A stretch of DNA of 8,599 nt from Prevotellaceae bacterium (GTDB taxonomy: Bacteria > Bacteroidota > Bacteroidia > Bacteroidales > Bacteroidaceae), in NCBI GenBank assembly GCA_031262265.1, contig JAISIB010000045.1, positions 1 through 8,599 on the forward strand. Direction: 5' to 3'. Below the pieces are notes generated by a model. That model saw only the letters and a list, made by a program, of their open reading frames with translations. It had not been told where the DNA came from and ran no database searches. Of this stretch, positions 6,801-8,599 are shown piece by piece. The position numbers and the translations under genes are program-made. Position 1 is the first letter of the stretch. Each line of letters begins with the position of its first letter.

Positions 6801-6996
6801 GATCGCCAAGTTGCCGGTATCGAAACTGTCATTGAGCCTGATTGGGCGTAACCTCTTCATGTGGACGCCGAAAGCGAATAATTACGTGGATCCGGAAGTC
6901 TCAAATAGAGGCAATGACTTAGCTTCGGAACTCGGTGAGTCGACCAGTACATTATCCATGCGCAATATCGGTGCATCCATTAAGGTCGAATTCTAA
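3883..6996 (+). CDS. SusC/RagA-family TonB-dependent outer-membrane transporter
   Basis: This 1037-residue protein forms the outer-membrane channel of a SusCD importer, powered by TonB-ExbBD. I place the start at the ATG at 3883, not the in-frame GTG at 3871, because MKKLSMMLAFLCIYTGLALA is a clean signal peptide (cleavage likely after A20, before QTRTITG) and GTGGAAAAC supplies purines for ribosome binding. A carboxypeptidase-regulatory-like domain lies at about 22-95. LDEVVVTALG (100-109) is the TonB-box region typical of the family, and the plug follows at about 115-237 with LIRGISSLNSNSPLYIVDG (163-181) and the hallmark LKGASATALYGSRAANGVIM (214-233). The rest is a 22-strand-type barrel ending in IKVEF, with the usual terminal Phe. 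There is no N-terminal STN signalling domain, so it is not built for anti-sigma signalling. Length is normal and no break is seen. The substrate cannot be deduced. Confidence 0.95.
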   Translation: MKKLSMMLAFLCIYTGLALAQTRTITGTVTSAEDGLPIIGATVMIPGTSTGTATNVDGQFSIAVPSGATTLSFSFVGMVPQELPIRATRNVVMQPDAQLLDEVVVTALGISRSEKTLGYAAQTVKADEISAGKSGSVMAGLAGKVAGVNISSSGPAGTSQKVLIRGISSLNSNSPLYIVDGSPIDNSRSGNDATDFGNAANDVNAEDVESVTVLKGASATALYGSRAANGVIMITTKRAKNEKLTVSYDGTFTASSPLRFMQTQDMYGQGWGSWDAHENGSWGPRLDGRPHVWGSDYLETPMVKPFSYVKDNMANFFVTGLEMNNVFSVRYGTDKVGIYASYGNLNSNGILPNDGDLHSRHTFSLRANAKTDKFDFKMGMNYVRRDYRRTEGMEMEMLQHAVDVDIASMKDYNDERYNLDNYYTPYATNPYWMIDNNYYKNQVDRIYGNMDLTYEIIPGLKATGRLSGDFTNSRTKNVNAKSTFTPNSYSADNGATEALGYYSNGRGYIHQIDAMAFLSADYTVGDFSLSGQAGWNLNQRGSSSVSSAVNGLDIPGWYNLLNTTSAAVPSESDSKRRLIGLFGQAEVGYKSYAYLTLSARNDWSSTLPQGLNSYFYAGANLSILLNEIFPSLKEHHVDFLKVRLAWGQTGSDASTYLTSTTYRPFSVGYTVLPLGGASGLTEYNVLPNTSLRPEMTTETEFGLTGNFFSNRLSVDVAYYHRRTKDQIISASMAPETGYTSGTRNVGVLQNQGIELLASVTPVRTRDWEWEVGVSFSKNWSKVVELWDDVTEYNLRNFRGVYQTMKVGEPISVLRLYDANKVLDTTSPYYGYYIVNNNGYYVVSGTEMKTIGPTQPDFIAGVTTSLKYKNFRLYVVGDWHAGGWMTSNTAYITHFNGNATPTLYNERRSFIFPHSVKQVNGEYVENNIPVAETNMYAVLGNYSTNPTIREQFTLPRDYFKIREITLTYDMPRSLIAKLPVSKLSLSLIGRNLFMWTPKANNYVDPEVSNRGNDLASELGESTSTLSMRNIGASIKVEF

Positions 6997-7006
6997 CTTA
7001 ATAATA

Positions 7007-7014
7007 CGGAGAAA
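7007..7014 (+). promoter_or_regulatory. Ribosome-binding site of the susD-like gene
   Basis: CGGAGAAA contains a GGAG core (7008-7011) six bases before the ATG at 7018. It is one of the few well-formed Shine-Dalgarno sequences in the window and fixes the start. Its strength fits the high lipoprotein output expected in SusCD complexes (inference). Confidence 0.6.
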
Positions 7015-7017
7015 GAT

Positions 7018-8589
7018 ATGAAACGAAAGAATATATTCAGTATCGGTCTGCTGACCGCGGCATTGGGGATATCCTCTATGTCTTGTTCGGATTACTTGGA
7101 CATTAATACGAACCCGAACTACATGGCCGAAGCCTCGTTGCCTAACTTGTTGCCGAGTATTGAGGCCGGCACTATGGCTTACTGGGCACTCTCTGGTATG
7201 CAGGTGGGTGAACTGTGGATGCAGGTAGCTACGCAGGGTAATACAACGAATCAGTACAATACGACGGTAGCCTATAATCTGAACACCACTTCGTACGCCA
7301 CATTCTGGAATGCCTATTCCATACAATTGGAAGATATTAAGATGCTATTGCCGGAGGCCGAAGCCCAAGGCGCATGGAACTATTGGTTGATAGCGAAGGT
7401 GCTGCAAGCGTATAATTTCCATCTGTTGACGGATTGGTACGAAGATATCCCGTTCACGGAGGCATTGAACGCAGAATATCCCAACCCGAAGTACGACAGC
7501 AGCAAAACCGTGGTTTATCCGGGCATCATCACCTTGTTGGACGAAGCAATTGCCAAAGAAAACGATGCGAAGAACATTGCCAATGCGACGTTGACGATAA
7601 GTAATCAGGATTACTTCTTCGGTGGCGACATCAGTAAATGGGTGGCTTTTGCCAAGAGCTTGAAATTGAAAGTGCTGATGCGCGATTTTGCGGCCAATCA
7701 GGCAGCTATTCAGTCATTGCTCAACGCGGGCGGTCTGCTGGAAGAAGATTGTAAGTTTACGGCATTCACTGACGCTACCGATAAGGGTAATCCATTATAC
7801 GAATATAATATTCGTCAGCTGAACACGACGGAGAACATACGCGCTTGCCAAACGATGGTGGAATACTTGTTGGCCTACGGTGACCCGCGCATCGCGGACT
7901 TCTACGAAATCACGACGGCTGCTCAACGGCGTATCACTGCCGGCGAGGTATTAACCGATCGGGAAAAGTATGCCGGTATCTCCGCCGGAGCGCGTCCATC
8001 GTCCGACACGAACGGAGACAACCCGATACCGTTGGTGAATTCCTCGAAGTACAAACAAGCGTATGACGATCCGTTCTACTTGATGAACGATGCCGAAGTA
8101 TTCTTCCAAGTGGCCGAAGCATGGGCGCGTTTGGGCGACAAGGCCAAAGCCAAGGCAGCTTACGACCAAGGCGTCACCAATGCGTTCGCTCGCTGGAACC
8201 GCGATGCATCGTCTTTCATCGGCGAAGGAGGAGCGTACGCGTTCGACGATACTTCATTGGATAGCATGTTGAAGTGTATCTTGTTACAGAAATGGATTTC
8301 CTATGCGAAAGCCAACGCGTGGGATTCGGTGACCGACCGTAACCGGACGGGCTACCCGAAACTGACGACGATAGAGTACGTGCGCGTGAGCAACATGGGG
8401 CCGGATTATAGCCTAACCGAAGGTTATGAGTTGGGTACGTTGGTGACGCCCGAAACGTCGGCGTTGGGTGCCGGCGAATTCCCGCGTCGTCTGTTGACGC
8501 CCACTGCTTCCAGTGACTATAACCCGAATGCGCCTGAGCCTAAGGCACTGACGGCTCCGATGTGGTGGCAAGTACCGGCCGGGCAATAA
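7018..8589 (+). CDS. SusD/RagB-family nutrient-binding outer-membrane lipoprotein
   Basis: This 523-residue surface lipoprotein caps the SusC channel and captures substrate. The signal peptide spans 1-22, with the lipidated Cys at C23 in SSMSC-SDYLD. Position -3 is Ser instead of the usual Leu, but the following SDYLD, acidic and aromatic, is typical of exported SusD proteins. The text fits the SusD-like group related to Pfam SusD-like_2: YLDINTNPN (26-34), LPNLLPSIEAG near 41-51, DWYEDIPFTEAL (139-150), NPKYDSSKTVVYPGI (156-170), WVAFAKSLKLKVLMR (208-222), FYLMNDAEVFFQVAEAWARL (353-372), and the C-terminal FPRRLLTP and APMWWQVP (488-520). The last helices (about 350-440) are the TPR-like part that touches SusC. 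It begins 21 nt after susC and must be co-transcribed with it. The ligand class (glycan or peptide) is unknown. The TAA stop is at 8587-8589 and only 10 nt remain beyond it. Confidence 0.95.
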   Translation: MKRKNIFSIGLLTAALGISSMSCSDYLDINTNPNYMAEASLPNLLPSIEAGTMAYWALSGMQVGELWMQVATQGNTTNQYNTTVAYNLNTTSYATFWNAYSIQLEDIKMLLPEAEAQGAWNYWLIAKVLQAYNFHLLTDWYEDIPFTEALNAEYPNPKYDSSKTVVYPGIITLLDEAIAKENDAKNIANATLTISNQDYFFGGDISKWVAFAKSLKLKVLMRDFAANQAAIQSLLNAGGLLEEDCKFTAFTDATDKGNPLYEYNIRQLNTTENIRACQTMVEYLLAYGDPRIADFYEITTAAQRRITAGEVLTDREKYAGISAGARPSSDTNGDNPIPLVNSSKYKQAYDDPFYLMNDAEVFFQVAEAWARLGDKAKAKAAYDQGVTNAFARWNRDASSFIGEGGAYAFDDTSLDSMLKCILLQKWISYAKANAWDSVTDRNRTGYPKLTTIEYVRVSNMGPDYSLTEGYELGTLVTPETSALGAGEFPRRLLTPTASSDYNPNAPEPKALTAPMWWQVPAGQ

Positions 8590-8599
8590 TGTTGAATTC

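Noticed and set aside
8594..8599. GAATTC at the extreme right end as a sign of a cloned fragment
   Set aside because: A six-base site at the edge can be chance. The left edge does not show the same site and no vector sequence is visible.

Overview
The window reads as ordinary chromosomal DNA from a member of the Bacteroidetes, most likely order Bacteroidales. Three things point there: a SusC/SusD outer-membrane pair, a GldE-type CBS/CorC protein encoded directly after ssb, and promoters that match the Bacteroidetes consensus (-7 TAnnTTTG with an upstream TTG or TTTG) instead of the sigma-70 TATAAT box. Coding DNA is fairly GC-rich and the intergenic DNA is AT-rich. I cannot name the genus from the sequence.

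Region 1 (1-185) holds the first 16 codons of a probable minus-strand gene that runs off the left edge, and a divergent promoter zone. Region 2 (186-3513) is a tightly packed plus-strand operon: a D-2-hydroxyacid dehydrogenase, single-stranded DNA-binding protein, GldE and a 4'-phosphopantetheinyl transferase. The gaps are 12 nt and 6 nt, and the last junction is a 23-nt overlap, so one transcript from the promoter at about 133-162 probably covers all four. The products belong to unrelated pathways (2-oxoacid/hydroxyacid reduction, DNA replication and repair, membrane/ion or gliding-related function, acyl-carrier activation), so this looks like a housekeeping cluster, not one pathway.

Region 3 (3514-3882) is the only sizeable non-coding stretch. 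It carries a decayed array of units with a 21-nt period that includes an 18-bp perfect palindrome inside a 42-bp imperfect one. Further on are two hairpins each followed by a T-rich stretch, then a good Bacteroidetes promoter at 3808-3837. It probably ends the first operon and starts the next.

Region 4 (3883-8589) is a susC-susD pair: a TonB-dependent outer-membrane transporter and its substrate-capturing surface lipoprotein, 21 nt apart with a clear ribosome-binding site between them. Together they should import an oligomeric nutrient (glycan or peptide). The substrate cannot be told, because no hydrolase, regulator or sigma/anti-sigma pair lies in the window.

I see no CRISPR array, RNA gene, insertion sequence, phage gene or new defence system. 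The features most worth a second look are the periodic palindromic array and the three-arm hairpin arrangement just before the susC promoter.
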